From Asticcacaulis sp. AC466 (GTDB taxonomy: Bacteria; Pseudomonadota; Alphaproteobacteria; Caulobacterales; Caulobacteraceae), in the NCBI RefSeq assembly GCF_000495815.1, contig NZ_AWGE01000005.1, positions 338,459 through 402,458 of the forward strand: a stretch of DNA of 64,000 bases, written 5' to 3'. Both the position numbers and the translations under genes were made by a program. This document shows positions 9,338 through 18,434 of this stretch, in pieces; position 1 is the first letter of the stretch, and each line of letters opens with the position of its first letter. Below the pieces are notes generated by a model, which had not been told where the DNA came from, did not search any database, and saw only the letters and a program-made list of their open reading frames with translations.

Positions 9338-10713
9338 TTGTGTACCTCGGTCGTCGCGGTCTCGGCCAGGATATCGGCCAATATAAGGGTATCGGTGGCG
9401 TCTAGGGATTGATGCAGGGCGTCTTCGAGTGCCAGGCGATCCATGCGGGCGCTACGCTCGGCCTGCAAGGCGTTCAACTGCGCTTGGGTAGCGTTGATTT
9501 GCGCCAGCCTTACCTCGGTCGTATCGGATTCCCCGGCTGTGCGCATCCGTTCAGTCCTGGCCGCCATCTCGCGCGCGGCGGGCAGGTCGCTGTCGGCGAC
9601 CGTACGCGCCGTGGCGAGGCTTGCGCCAAAGGCCGTGGCGGCCTGACGTGCGGTTGATCGCGTGCTGCGGACGACGGCTTCCAACGTTTTTCCCGCCGCC
9701 AGCCGAGTCGATTGCGCGGCGTTTATGGCGGCTCGATTTCCGTCTAGGGGTGGCAAGGTCAGGCTGAGCGCCAGAGGCAATTTGACCTGTCCGCGTTCCC
9801 AGGTATAGCCGGGTTGGATGTTAATGTCGGGATATTGGGCGGCGATCGCCTGACGCAGATCGTTTTCGGCAAGGTCGTAGTCGATGACGGCGGTCAGGAC
9901 GTCGGCGCGGGCATATAAGGCGGCATCGATCCGCGTCGTCACCTCGGACGCGTTGACCTCAGCCAGCGGTGACGGCGCAATCGCCGGCAAGCTTGCGGCG
10001 GTTGCCGGGTCCGTATCGAGAAGGTGAGCCAATGCGGCGATCGCCTGACTGTGGCGGGCCTGCGCCTGCGCCAGGGCCTGTCGCGCGCCCGAAACATCCA
10101 GGGCCGCCTGGGCGGCCAGGCCGCGAGCGTCTTCGCCTGCATTGACGCGTGCCTGAAGCACGGCCAGATAGGCAGCGCGCTGATCGAGCAAAGAGTGTGC
10201 AATTCCGGCCTCACGGCCCGCCATGTCCACATTGACGACCGCTGTTTGGAACTGCTGCCGGACGCGCCACGCCGCCTCGGCAAGGGCATAGCGCGCCTTG
10301 ACGACCGCCAGGTCGGCGGTGGTCAGGCGCGTCTGGCGACGGGCGCCTATGTCCAGTGGAATGCCGAGGGCACCGCCATAGAGCCAGGGCTTTTGCGGGT
10401 CTGCGTCCCTGGAATATTCCGCTGTGAGGGTCAGCGACAGGGCGGGCAGGTTGTGTGCCGATTTTTGAGCCTGTTCCGCCGCATGTAAAGCCGCGCGCTC
10501 GGCGGCTAGGGTCGGATCATGGCTTAAGGCAAAGCGCAAAAGGGTAGGTCTGTCGGCATCGGTGGGGAAATCGCTGAGGCCCGTGCGCGGTTGACCAAGC
10601 GTTTTTATGTTCAGCGGGGCCGGCTGATACGAAGCGCATCCCGCCAGGATCGAGCCTGAAATAGCCAGATAAAGACCCAGAGCAAGCGGCTGGAAACGAA
10701 CAGTCGGGAACAT
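9334..10713 (-). CDS. TolC-family outer-membrane efflux lipoprotein
   Basis: A 459-aa outer-membrane factor of the TolC/NodT/CusC type, forming the exit channel of the tripartite pump. The lipobox 'ILAGCASY' near residue 30 predicts a lipid-anchored mature protein. Two long coiled-coil, Ala/Gln/Arg-rich repeats (about 60-230 and 250-440) match the duplicated OEP domain. The ATG at 10713 is preferred to a TTG 15 bp upstream because a GAAAGG lies at the right distance. It is the first gene of the efflux operon, and a CTGAA-N6-CTGAA direct repeat lies 42-57 bp upstream of the start. Confidence 0.9.
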   Translation of the reverse strand: MFPTVRFQPLALGLYLAISGSILAGCASYQPAPLNIKTLGQPRTGLSDFPTDADRPTLLRFALSHDPTLAAERAALHAAEQAQKSAHNLPALSLTLTAEYSRDADPQKPWLYGGALGIPLDIGARRQTRLTTADLAVVKARYALAEAAWRVRQQFQTAVVNVDMAGREAGIAHSLLDQRAAYLAVLQARVNAGEDARGLAAQAALDVSGARQALAQAQARHSQAIAALAHLLDTDPATAASLPAIAPSPLAEVNASEVTTRIDAALYARADVLTAVIDYDLAENDLRQAIAAQYPDINIQPGYTWERGQVKLPLALSLTLPPLDGNRAAINAAQSTRLAAGKTLEAVVRSTRSTARQAATAFGASLATARTVADSDLPAAREMAARTERMRTAGESDTTEVRLAQINATQAQLNALQAERSARMDRLALEDALHQSLDATDTLILADILAETATTEVHK

Positions 10714-10754
10714 GCAGGGGCCTTTCAAACGCCAAAAAGCTTTACCGGGCTAAG

Positions 10755-10770
10755 CTGAAGCGAAACTGAA
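10755..10770. promoter_or_regulatory. Direct repeat CTGAA-N6-CTGAA before the efflux operon (candidate response-regulator site)
   Basis: The plus strand reads CTGAAGCGAAACTGAA, two CTGAA half-sites 11 bp apart, the helical-turn spacing used by OmpR/PmrA-type regulators. It sits in the 77-bp gap in front of the TolC-like gene. A 15/16 identical copy occurs at 13367-13382, in the control region of the operon encoding the local response regulator. Binding is inferred. Confidence 0.5.
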
Positions 10771-10790
10771 ATGCCTTTGGGTGGCACCGT

Positions 10791-12155
10791 TCATATTGTA
10801 AACTCGACCTTTACACCGAGTCCTACGCCACCGGCAGGTGTAAACAGGACTATATTCGCCCCTAGCAAGTCCCCCAGCGTCTTGACGATGGCCAGTCCCA
10901 GTCCGCTGCCGCTTTCGGTGCGCCCCTTCAGCCGATAGAAGCGGGTGAAAACCTGGGTGCGTTCGTTTTCGGGTATGCCCGGTCCCTGGTCGCATACGAC
11001 GAGTGATGCGCCTTCCGGCGTGGCGGCCACGGTCAGCTCGATACTGCTGCCGTTGGGCGCGTACTTTATGGCATTGTCGACCAGATTGCCGATCAGGATG
11101 GCCAGCAGCGGCCGGTTCGATAGCGGGCTTGCCTCTTCGTCGCCGTTCAATGACAGTTCGATCGTTTTGGCCTTGGCTTTGGCGTAATGGTCCCTGATGA
11201 CATCACCGGCGGCCTGGTAGAGATTGACGGGCACAGGCTGGACTGGCGTGTGCCGCACCCGGGCTAAAATCAACAGTTGATCAAGAAGGCGTGCCGCCCG
11301 GTTCACCCCTTGGCTCAGGTCATCGAGCATAGGCTCACGTTCAGCGTCGTTGGTGGCGTTGCGCAGGACGTCCATCTGCACGACCAAGGCAGCCAGCGGT
11401 GTACGCAATTCATGCGCGGCGTTGTCGGTAAACAGGCGTTCCTGGGCAAGGGAGCGTTCCAGCTTGTCCAGCACCTGGTTGACGGATTCGGCGACGGGCG
11501 CGATTTCAGCCGGAAGCGTATCGTGGTCGACTCGCGACAAATCGTCGGGCGATCGGCGGCGCACATCAGCAGCAAAGCGCGTCAGGTCCTTAAGTCCGAA
11601 GCGAATGCCCAGCCAGACCATCAGGAGAATGATCGGCAATACCAGCAGCAAAGGCAGACAAAGGCCCCACACGACCCGGATGCTGACTTCGCGTCGCGCC
11701 GCAAGGCTTTCCGTCACCGCAACGGTAAGATCGCTTTCCGGCGCCCGGAATGTAAAGATGCGCCAGCCACCGGCCGCGGTTTTCAACTGGCTGAAACCTG
11801 TCGGCAGATGAGGCGTCAGTCCCGAAGGACCGCCTTCCGAGGCCAGCAGCAATTGCCCCTTGCGCCAGACGCGGTAGGTACGCCAACGCGCATAGTCGTC
11901 CAACGCTGCCTGGTCGCCGGTCGCCAGATGGGGATCATAGCGCCGGATGCGCATATCGCCGGCGGAACCGTCATTTCGGGCAATGATTGCCAATTGCTGG
12001 GCGGCGCTGATCAGTTGCGAGTCGTAAACTTCCGAAATTTCGTCCTGGGCGCTGAGATAGGCGATGATCCCGATCAGTCCGATGACCATCAGGAACGGTG
12101 CGGCGATGCCGACCAGCAATTGGAGGGTGAGGGAGGGGCGTCGCGTGTTCGGCAT
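10791..12155 (-). CDS. Two-component sensor histidine kinase
   Basis: A 454-aa membrane histidine kinase of the QseC/PmrB/CzcS-like group. A first transmembrane helix lies at about residues 15-35, followed by a periplasmic sensor region of roughly 130 residues, a second helix near 165-185 ('LCLPLLLVLPIILLMVWLGI'), a HAMP-like linker, the phospho-acceptor box 'FTDNAAHELRTPLAAL' and an HATPase domain with N box, 'VCDQGPGIP' and 'GSGLGLAIV'. Its ATG overlaps the regulator stop as TGATG. It faces the efflux operon 77 bp downstream on the same strand, so control of that pump is likely. The ligand is unknown. Confidence 0.92.
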   Translation of the reverse strand: MPNTRRPSLTLQLLVGIAAPFLMVIGLIGIIAYLSAQDEISEVYDSQLISAAQQLAIIARNDGSAGDMRIRRYDPHLATGDQAALDDYARWRTYRVWRKGQLLLASEGGPSGLTPHLPTGFSQLKTAAGGWRIFTFRAPESDLTVAVTESLAARREVSIRVVWGLCLPLLLVLPIILLMVWLGIRFGLKDLTRFAADVRRRSPDDLSRVDHDTLPAEIAPVAESVNQVLDKLERSLAQERLFTDNAAHELRTPLAALVVQMDVLRNATNDAEREPMLDDLSQGVNRAARLLDQLLILARVRHTPVQPVPVNLYQAAGDVIRDHYAKAKAKTIELSLNGDEEASPLSNRPLLAILIGNLVDNAIKYAPNGSSIELTVAATPEGASLVVCDQGPGIPENERTQVFTRFYRLKGRTESGSGLGLAIVKTLGDLLGANIVLFTPAGGVGLGVKVEFTI

Positions 12156-12808
12156 CACGGATTGACCACGTAGCCAACGCCACGGATAGTGGTGATCAGG
12201 TCGCGTCCGATCTTCTTGCGCAAGGTGTAGATGGCGGCCTCTATGGTGTTGCTTTCGTAGTCGCCGTCCCAGCTATAAATTTGCGCCTCTATATCGCTTT
12301 TACTCAGAATGCGCCCTGTCCGCGCCGTCAATAGCTCGAGAATCTGGAATTCACGCGCGGTCAGTTTTAACCATTCGCCCGCCTTGCGCACCGTTCGTGC
12401 GCCCGTGTCTATTTCGATGTCGCCCAGAACGATAATAGACTGGGAGCGCCCCTGACTGCGCCGGTGTACTGCGCGCAGCCGCGCCAGCAGCTCGGACAGG
12501 GCGAAGGGCTTGACGATATAGTCATCGGCGCCGAGGTCCAGGCCTTCGATGCGGGCGTCCAGCCCGTCGCGGGCGGTCATTATGATCACAGGCAGGTCGG
12601 AGGTCCGGCGCAAGGCCTTGAGAAGCTCAAGCCCCGACATGCCCGGCAGGTTTATATCGAGGATGACCGCCGCATAGCTATTGGCCTTGATCGCGTCGTC
12701 GGCGCTTTCGCCATCTGTGAGCCAGTCAGGCGTATAACCGGCCTGAACGAGACCCGTAGACAGGGCCTTGCCCAGCATTGCATCATCTTCGACGAGCAGA
12801 ACACGCAT
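12155..12808 (-). CDS. OmpR/PmrA-family response regulator
   Basis: A 217-aa regulator with an N-terminal receiver (acidic pair 'VEDD', phospho-acceptor Asp in 'ILDINLPGMSG', switch Lys in 'YIVKPFALSEL') and a C-terminal winged-helix DNA-binding domain ('LTAREFQILELL' and 'EAAIYTLRKKIG'). It resembles the QseB/PmrA/CzcR branch. ATG 12808 overlaps the stop of the upstream EamA gene as TGATG and is preferred to a GTG 15 bp earlier. It is coupled to the kinase that follows. The CTGAA-N6-CTGAA repeats before this operon and before the efflux operon are candidate binding sites. Confidence 0.93.
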   Translation of the reverse strand: MRVLLVEDDAMLGKALSTGLVQAGYTPDWLTDGESADDAIKANSYAAVILDINLPGMSGLELLKALRRTSDLPVIIMTARDGLDARIEGLDLGADDYIVKPFALSELLARLRAVHRRSQGRSQSIIVLGDIEIDTGARTVRKAGEWLKLTAREFQILELLTARTGRILSKSDIEAQIYSWDGDYESNTIEAAIYTLRKKIGRDLITTIRGVGYVVNP

Positions 12809-13248
12809 CAGGCCGTCCGCCACGCGACCAGAATAGCGCCACCGGCGATCATGGCGACGCCCAGCCAGTTCGGCACACTGAGCTTTTCACCCAGGAACAG
12901 GACGGCGAAGATGGCGACAAAGACGACGCTGAGTTTGTCGATAGGGGCGACGCGCGATGCCTGTCCGAGCTTAAGCGCCCGAAAATAGCAGAACCACGAC
13001 GCGCCGGTCGCGAGCCCCGACAAGACAAGAAACAGCCAGCTGCGGCCTGATATCGCCGATGGCGCTTGCCAGCTATTGGTGGCCAGGACGACGATACCCG
13101 CCGCCACGACGATTATGATGGTGCGAATGAAGGTCGCCAGGTTCGGATTGACCGCCTCAACACCAATCTTGGCAAAGATGGCGGTCAGGGCAGCGAAAGC
13201 CGCTGACAGAAGAGCCCAGAAGGGCCAGGTCAGACTCAGATTTTTCAT
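12808..13248 (-). CDS. Small EamA/DMT-type membrane protein
   Basis: A 146-aa hydrophobic protein with about four to five membrane segments and the feel of a single EamA (drug/metabolite transporter) repeat, ending 'MIAGGAILVAWRTA'. Full EamA exporters have two repeats and about 290 aa, so this half-size protein probably works as a dimer, as other single-repeat DMT proteins do. Its TGATG junction with the response regulator places it first in the EamA-regulator-kinase operon. The substrate is unknown. Confidence 0.75.
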   Translation of the reverse strand: MKNLSLTWPFWALLSAAFAALTAIFAKIGVEAVNPNLATFIRTIIIVVAAGIVVLATNSWQAPSAISGRSWLFLVLSGLATGASWFCYFRALKLGQASRVAPIDKLSVVFVAIFAVLFLGEKLSVPNWLGVAMIAGGAILVAWRTA

Positions 13249-13366
13249 TCCAGACTTCCGGTTAAATCCCGGCGCGACTCTCGCGACATCTTAGTTGAGT
13301 CATAGCGCATGGCGTTGAGTGGCGCATGCGCTTTCTCACTTCCGAGCCTTGGGATAAAGGGGCGAC

Positions 13367-13382
13367 CTGAAGGGAAACTGAA
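13367..13382. promoter_or_regulatory. Direct repeat CTGAA-N6-CTGAA in the divergent control region
   Basis: The plus strand reads CTGAAGGGAAACTGAA, differing at one position from the copy at 10755-10770. The similarity extends six more bases to the right (19 of 22 in all). It lies 119 bp upstream of the EamA-regulator-kinase operon and about 60 bp upstream of the phosphatase start. Relative to the minus-strand genes it has the same orientation as the efflux-operon copy, which fits autoregulation of the two-component system. Confidence 0.45.
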
Positions 13383-13386
13383 GCGC

Positions 13387-13405
13387 CTGATATTAAACCG
13401 TCATA
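13387..13405 (+). promoter_or_regulatory. Pho-box-like sequence before the phosphatase
   Basis: CTGATATTAAACCGTCATA matches the PhoB-box arrangement (two CTGTCAT-type heptamers separated by an A/T-rich 4 bp) at 15 of 19 positions. The second half CCGTCATA is the better one. It ends 37 bp before the phosphatase start, which suits a PhoB-activated promoter induced by phosphate starvation. Confidence 0.4.
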
Positions 13406-13442
13406 TTCCTCTGCCATGCCTTACCTATCAAGGAGCTTTCCA

Positions 13443-14390
13443 ATGACAGACATGAAAACCGACCGCCGCGATGTACTGGCTGGCTTGACCGCAGCCGCTG
13501 GCTTGACCCTGTCAGGTCGGGCCCTGGCGAAAGACAACGACCTGTCTTTCCTGGTCGTTGGCGACTGGGGGCGTAACGGGACAGAGCACCAGGCCGATGT
13601 CGCGCGTCAAATGGACAGGGCGGCAAGTGAAACAAACAGCCGTTTCACGGTATCCGTCGGAGATAATTTCTACGACAACGGGGTGCAGTCGGTTGATGAC
13701 CCGCTATGGAAAACCTCATTCGAAGACATCTATACCGGCCCCAATCTGCAAACTCCGTGGTATGTTGCCCTTGGCAATCACGATTATCGCGGCGTGCCGC
13801 AGGCGCAACTGGATTACGCCCGTACCAGTCCACGCTGGAAGATGCCGTCGCGCTATTACAAGGTCTCCGGCCAGGACCACGGTTTTGGCGCCGCCGATGT
13901 CTTCGTGATCGATACGTCACCCTTGGTTCATGCCTACGCCAACAAGCCGGGCAAGATCGGGGAGAACGTCAAGAGTCAGGACAGCGCCGCGCAACTGGCG
14001 TGGCTGGATCGCGAACTGGGAGCCTCCACTGCCCGCTGGAAGATCGTCTTTGGGCATCACACCCTCTATTCCGGCGGCAGCGGACACGGTGACACGCCGG
14101 AAATGATCGAAAGGGTTTTGCCCATTTTGCAGGCGCACAAGGTGCCGGTTTACATCAATGGCCATGACCATGACCTGCAACACATCCGTCGCTCTGGTAT
14201 CGACATCATCTGTTCCGGAGCGGGTTCGGAAGTCCGTCCGGTCAAGGCCGTCGAAGGCACGAAATTCTGCGCGGCGCAGTCGGGTTTCACCACGGTCACC
14301 GTATCTGAGGACGCCTTGACCTTCGCCTTCCGCAATTATCGCGGTGAAACCCTTTATCGCTCAAGCGTGTCCGCGCCTTTGAACGCTTAA
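13443..14390 (+). CDS. Exported purple-acid-phosphatase-like metallophosphoesterase
   Basis: A 315-aa calcineurin-like phosphoesterase of the purple acid phosphatase (tartrate-resistant acid phosphatase) type. All metal-binding blocks are present in order: 'VVGDWG', 'VGDNFYDNG', 'LGNHDYRG', 'VFGHHT' and 'GHDHDLQH'. It begins with a twin-arginine-like signal ('DRRDVLAGL' and 'SGRALAKD'), so it should fold in the cytoplasm and release phosphate from organic esters in the periplasm. The ATG at 13443 has AAGGAG eight bases upstream. An ATG 27 bp earlier lacks one. A Pho-box-like sequence upstream supports phosphate-starvation control. Confidence 0.88.
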   Translation: MTDMKTDRRDVLAGLTAAAGLTLSGRALAKDNDLSFLVVGDWGRNGTEHQADVARQMDRAASETNSRFTVSVGDNFYDNGVQSVDDPLWKTSFEDIYTGPNLQTPWYVALGNHDYRGVPQAQLDYARTSPRWKMPSRYYKVSGQDHGFGAADVFVIDTSPLVHAYANKPGKIGENVKSQDSAAQLAWLDRELGASTARWKIVFGHHTLYSGGSGHGDTPEMIERVLPILQAHKVPVYINGHDHDLQHIRRSGIDIICSGAGSEVRPVKAVEGTKFCAAQSGFTTVTVSEDALTFAFRNYRGETLYRSSVSAPLNA

Positions 14391-14405
14391 AGGACGGCTT
14401 AGGGC

Positions 14406-14753
14406 TCAGGGCAGTGCGGCGACCACGATGACTTCCACCAAATAGTCGGGTGAGGCCAGCTTGACCTCACCTGTAGCGCGGGCCGGTGGATTGGCCGGGT
14501 CGATCCAGGCCTCCCAGACGCCGTTCATCGTGCCGAAATCGCCCATATCGGCCAGCCATATGGTGGCGCTTAATATACGGCTTTTGTTTGTGCCAGCCTG
14601 GGCGAGCAGGTCATCGACCTCTTTCAGGGCAAAGGCCGTCTGTTCGGCGACGGAGGTGGCGGGTTCTCCGACCTGACCGGCCAGATAGACGGTGCCGTTG
14701 TGGATGACGGCCTGGCTCATGCGGGCGCCGGGATCGATGCGGGTAATGGTCAT
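14406..14753 (-). CDS. RidA family enamine/imine deaminase
   Basis: A 115-aa protein of the RidA/YjgF/UK114 family, which hydrolyses reactive enamine and imine intermediates of PLP enzymes. The family core near 'VYLAGQVGEPA' and 'NKSRILSATIWLADMGDF' is present, as is the C-terminal acidic 'LVEVIVVAALP'. It follows dadA by 16 bp with an AGGAG ribosome-binding site. As the last gene of the racemase-dehydrogenase-RidA operon, it probably clears the 2-iminopropionate made from D-alanine. Confidence 0.85.
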   Translation of the reverse strand: MTITRIDPGARMSQAVIHNGTVYLAGQVGEPATSVAEQTAFALKEVDDLLAQAGTNKSRILSATIWLADMGDFGTMNGVWEAWIDPANPPARATGEVKLASPDYLVEVIVVAALP

Positions 14754-14769
14754 TTAGATCTCCTGAAGG

Positions 14770-16023
14770 TTATGCGGATCTGTATCGGCTGATCGCCAGA
14801 TCGTCTGTGGCTATGGCGGGACGAATGCCGGAAATCAAATCCGACAGGACGCGCGCCGAACCACACGACATGGTCCAGCCCAGTGTTCCGTGGCCGGTAT
14901 TGAGATAAAAGTTGCGATATCGCGTCCGTCCGATCACTGGCGTGCCGTCGGGTGTCATGGGACGCAGGCCGCACCAGAACTTGGCCTCGGTCTGATCGCC
15001 GGCCCCGCCGAACAGGTCTTCGACGGAGTGGGTCAAGGTGGCACGACGGGCGGCGGGCAGGTCGAGGTTGAATCGGGCGATTTCCGCCATGCCGCCGACG
15101 CGGATGCGGTCGCCCAGACGTGTGGTGGCGACCTTGTACGTCTCGTCCATCACGGTGGATACCGGTGCGCGCGCTTCATTGATAATGGGGAGGGTGATCG
15201 AATAGCCCTTGACCGGATAGACCGGTAGATCCAGGCCCAGGGGGCGGACCAGTTTCGGCGTATAGCTGCCAAGCGCGCCGACGAAGAGATCAGCCTTTAT
15301 GTCGCCGGTTGCGGTTTCAACCGCCGCTATCCTGTCGCCATCATGGCGCAGAGACCGAATGTCGACATTGTACAAAAACTTGACGCCCAGGGCTTCAGCG
15401 AGGTGGGCCAGTTCCGTCGTGAATTTGTGGCAGTCCCCTGTTTCATCATTGGGCAACCGCAGGCCACCGACGATCTTCGAGGCATCAATACCCGGCTCGA
15501 CGGCCTTGCAAGCGGCGGAATCAAGCAGTTCGAAGGGTACGCCCCCGGCTCTTAGAACCTCGACATCTTTACCAATATTGTCGATCTGCTTTTGCGTGCG
15601 GAAGACTTCCAGCGTGCCCTGCATGCGCTGGTCGTACTGGATACCGGTCTCTGCGCGCAGGTCCATCAGGCAGTCGCGCGAATATTCCGCGATGCGGACC
15701 ATGCGGCCCTTATTCAGGGCATAGCGCTCACGGGTGCAATTGCGTAACATGGCCAGCATCCAGCCTATCGTGGCGGGATCGAGGGTTGGCCGAACGATAA
15801 GAGGCGCATGTTCCATGAACAGCCACTTGAGCGCCTTTTGGGGAATACCCGGCGCGGCCCAGGGCGACGAATAGCCCGGGGATATCTCTCCGGCGTTGGC
15901 AAAGCTGGTTTCCAGCGCCGCGCCCGACTGACGATCAATGACGGTGACGTCATGACCGGCCTTGGCAAGATACCAGGCGGAGGTGACGCCGATGACGCCG
16001 GCGCCGAGAATGACGATATTCAT
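14770..16023 (-). CDS. dadA: D-amino acid dehydrogenase (DadA-type)
   Basis: A 417-aa FAD enzyme of the DadA/GlyOX family that oxidises D-alanine and other D-amino acids to keto acids, passing electrons to the respiratory chain. The N-terminal dinucleotide fold '[20 protein letters not shown]' (residues 4-23) is intact, and the C-terminal '[22 protein letters not shown]' is the family's FAD-contact segment. Its start overlaps the alanine racemase stop as ATGA. The pairing with alr/dadX gives the standard L-alanine to D-alanine to pyruvate route. Confidence 0.93.
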   Translation of the reverse strand: MNIVILGAGVIGVTSAWYLAKAGHDVTVIDRQSGAALETSFANAGEISPGYSSPWAAPGIPQKALKWLFMEHAPLIVRPTLDPATIGWMLAMLRNCTRERYALNKGRMVRIAEYSRDCLMDLRAETGIQYDQRMQGTLEVFRTQKQIDNIGKDVEVLRAGGVPFELLDSAACKAVEPGIDASKIVGGLRLPNDETGDCHKFTTELAHLAEALGVKFLYNVDIRSLRHDGDRIAAVETATGDIKADLFVGALGSYTPKLVRPLGLDLPVYPVKGYSITLPIINEARAPVSTVMDETYKVATTRLGDRIRVGGMAEIARFNLDLPAARRATLTHSVEDLFGGAGDQTEAKFWCGLRPMTPDGTPVIGRTRYRNFYLNTGHGTLGWTMSCGSARVLSDLISGIRPAIATDDLAISRYRSA

Positions 16024-17144
16024 GAGGCCCTCAGATAGTCGCGATAATACCGGCGGCCGAGTGCCGTCAGGATTTCATAGGATATGGTTCCGGCATCGGC
16101 GGCGATAGCGTCGATGGATTGGTGCGGCCCAATAAGTTCGACCAGATCGCCCGGCGCCAGCGCGTCGGCGGGCAGGGCGCTGATGTCGATGATGATGCTG
16201 TCCATAGAGACGCGGCCGACGATCGGCAGACGGACGCCATCCAGCCAAGCCGCGCCACGGTTGCTCAATCCGCGCGGCAGGCCGTCGGCATAGCCCGCCG
16301 CAATGGTCGCCAGACGCATCTCCTGCGTAGCTGTGAAGGTGCCGCCGTAGCCGATTTGCGTCCCCGCAGGCACGGAGCGCGTCTGTATAACCGCGACGTC
16401 GAGGCGGACGACAGGTGCCATGGGATTGGCCAATCCGACGTGGGGTGCGCCGCCGTAAAGCGCTATGCCTGGTCGAATGATGGAGGTCTGGTATGCCGGA
16501 CCCATAAAGGCCCCGCCGGAATTGGCGAAGCTGACCGGGATATTTCCGAAGCGGACGGCAATGTCGTGCATGATGTCCCGTTGCCGATCATTGGCCGGAT
16601 TGGCAGGCTCATCGGCACAGGCGAGGTGGCTCATGAGGAAGCGCACGTCGAAGCGCGCCTTGAGGTCGTCAGGGTCCAGGCCGCCGGCTTCAGCAGGCGA
16701 TAAGCCCAGGCGCGACATGCCGGTGTCGAATTGCAGTACGGCGGGCAATTTTCGGCCACGGGCGACGCCTTCGGCCGCCCACCGCTCGATCTGGTCTGGC
16801 GCGTTCAGGACCGGAATAATATCGGCATCGGCGCAAGCCGCTTCGGCCCCCGGCAGCAGGCCGTTCAGAACGAAAATATCGGCGGCGGGCGGAAGGTGTG
16901 GTCGCAGCGCCAGGGCTTCGCTGGCGTGAGCGACAAAAAACAGCCGGCAGCCCACATCGTAAAGGATATGGCTTACCGGCTCGACGCCCAGACCATAGGC
17001 ATCGGCCTTAACCACGGCGGCGACTTTTGCGGTTGGCGCCTGCGCCTGAATGCGTCGGTAATTGGCCGCAATGGCGGCCAGGTCGATGGTAAGAACGCCG
17101 CCCATCCCCAAGGCGAGGGCGCATGATTTGGCATTGGCAAGCAT
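16020..17144 (-). CDS. alr/dadX: Alanine racemase (catabolic, DadX-like)
   Basis: A 374-aa fold-type III PLP enzyme interconverting L- and D-alanine. The PLP lysine is in '[16 protein letters not shown]' near residue 45 and the catalytic tyrosine in '[10 protein letters not shown]'. ATG 17144 is preferred to a TTG two codons upstream. It is first in an operon with dadA and RidA, which argues for the catabolic DadX role, although it could also supply D-alanine for peptidoglycan if it is the only copy in the genome. The 224-bp gap upstream contains the operon promoter. Confidence 0.92.
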   Translation of the reverse strand: MLANAKSCALALGMGGVLTIDLAAIAANYRRIQAQAPTAKVAAVVKADAYGLGVEPVSHILYDVGCRLFFVAHASEALALRPHLPPAADIFVLNGLLPGAEAACADADIIPVLNAPDQIERWAAEGVARGRKLPAVLQFDTGMSRLGLSPAEAGGLDPDDLKARFDVRFLMSHLACADEPANPANDRQRDIMHDIAVRFGNIPVSFANSGGAFMGPAYQTSIIRPGIALYGGAPHVGLANPMAPVVRLDVAVIQTRSVPAGTQIGYGGTFTATQEMRLATIAAGYADGLPRGLSNRGAAWLDGVRLPIVGRVSMDSIIIDISALPADALAPGDLVELIGPHQSIDAIAADAGTISYEILTALGRRYYRDYLRAS

Positions 17145-17368
17145 GATCAAAGTTCCGGGGGAGCGGTAAGATCAGGCTATGATAGGCAGGACGGGATGTG
17201 CTGTCGATTTTTCGACGAAATACGCGAAGCCTGTGTTGTTTTTGCGCGTTTTTCTCAATTCTGCACAAAATTATTGCATCAGTTCGCAACCTCCGCCGTC
17301 AAGCCCGCCCGAGGACGGAAATCATGAGGCAAGCGGCATAACAAAACCCGACGACATCGTGGCCCGCC

Positions 17369-18256
17369 TCAGCGGCCATCGGCCGCCGGCAGGCTCTCCA
17401 TCAGCCAGTCGCGGAACTGTACCATCGCCGAGGTTTCAGACTTCGACTGAAGGCGGGTCAGCCAGTAGCTGCCGCGCGAGACATAGATATCGAAGGGCTG
17501 GACGATTTGGCCCGATGACAATAGGCGCTCAAACATGAGGGGCGGCGCCAGGGCGACGCCCACGCCTTGAATCGCCGCCTCCATCATGGCCAGGGACGAG
17601 TCGAACATAAGGGCACGTGTCAGTGGGGGGCCGCTGCCTAGCCCGGCAGCTTCGAACCAGCCCGACCATTCATCCAGGCGGTATGAGCGTAGAAGGGTCT
17701 GAGAAAACAAATCCTTTGGGCTGCGCAGCCCGGCGGCGATCTGGGGGAGGCATAAAACCGACAGAGGCGCTTCGAACAAGCGTATGGCGTGCGTGTCGTG
17801 CCACGCACCATTTCCGAACCGGATAGCGTAGTCCAGCCCTTCCGAGGCGATATCGACGCGATTGTTGTTGGTGGACAGGCGTAGGTCAATGTGCGGGTGC
17901 CGTTCGCGTAAACCGGTCAGCCTTGGCAAAAGCCATCCGACGGCAAAGGTGCCGACTGCGCCCAGGGTGAGAATTTCACGCACATAACCTTCGGTAAACC
18001 GGTCAAGTAGATCGGCCATGCGGTCGAAGGACTCCGTCAGGACCGGCAGCAAGGCTTCGCCTTCCGCCGTAACTCGCAGACCTCTCGGCAAGCGTTTGAA
18101 CAGGGTCAGGTTCAGTTGCTCTTCCAGCAGCTTGACCTGATGACTGACAGCCGCCTGGGTCACATGCAGTTCGATGGCGGCACGCGTGAAGCTCAGGTGC
18201 CGCGCGGACGCTTCAAATGCACGCAGTGCGGTCAAAGGCAGATGAGGCCTAGGCAT
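17369..18256 (-). CDS. LysR-family regulator (GcvA-like)
   Basis: A 295-aa LysR-type regulator. The start MPRPHLPLTALRAFEAS matches the N-terminus typical of the GcvA/AmpR subgroup, so ATG 18256 is chosen over a GTG 30 bp upstream. A winged helix-turn-helix occupies residues 1-65 ('LSFTRAAIELHVTQAAVSHQVKLLEEQLN') and a periplasmic-binding-like effector domain lies at about 90-290. It lies upstream of the alr-dadA-RidA operon on the same strand and divergent from a receptor gene, so it may control either. D- or L-alanine as effector is a guess. Confidence 0.88.
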   Translation of the reverse strand: MPRPHLPLTALRAFEASARHLSFTRAAIELHVTQAAVSHQVKLLEEQLNLTLFKRLPRGLRVTAEGEALLPVLTESFDRMADLLDRFTEGYVREILTLGAVGTFAVGWLLPRLTGLRERHPHIDLRLSTNNNRVDIASEGLDYAIRFGNGAWHDTHAIRLFEAPLSVLCLPQIAAGLRSPKDLFSQTLLRSYRLDEWSGWFEAAGLGSGPPLTRALMFDSSLAMMEAAIQGVGVALAPPLMFERLLSSGQIVQPFDIYVSRGSYWLTRLQSKSETSAMVQFRDWLMESLPAADGR

Positions 18257-18434
18257 GTAAGATCCAAATTTTTCTAATACCTCCACCCAATTATCATGGT
18301 TTGTGCGCGGTAAAAAGGCCTGCTATTTCAAACGAACAATCTGTCCTTGCCAATCGTGACCATCGGCCGGCAGATTTCAATTCCTAATAAAAAGTTAATA
18401 TCGTTGTCGTGTGGCGAACAGCGGAGGATATGCT

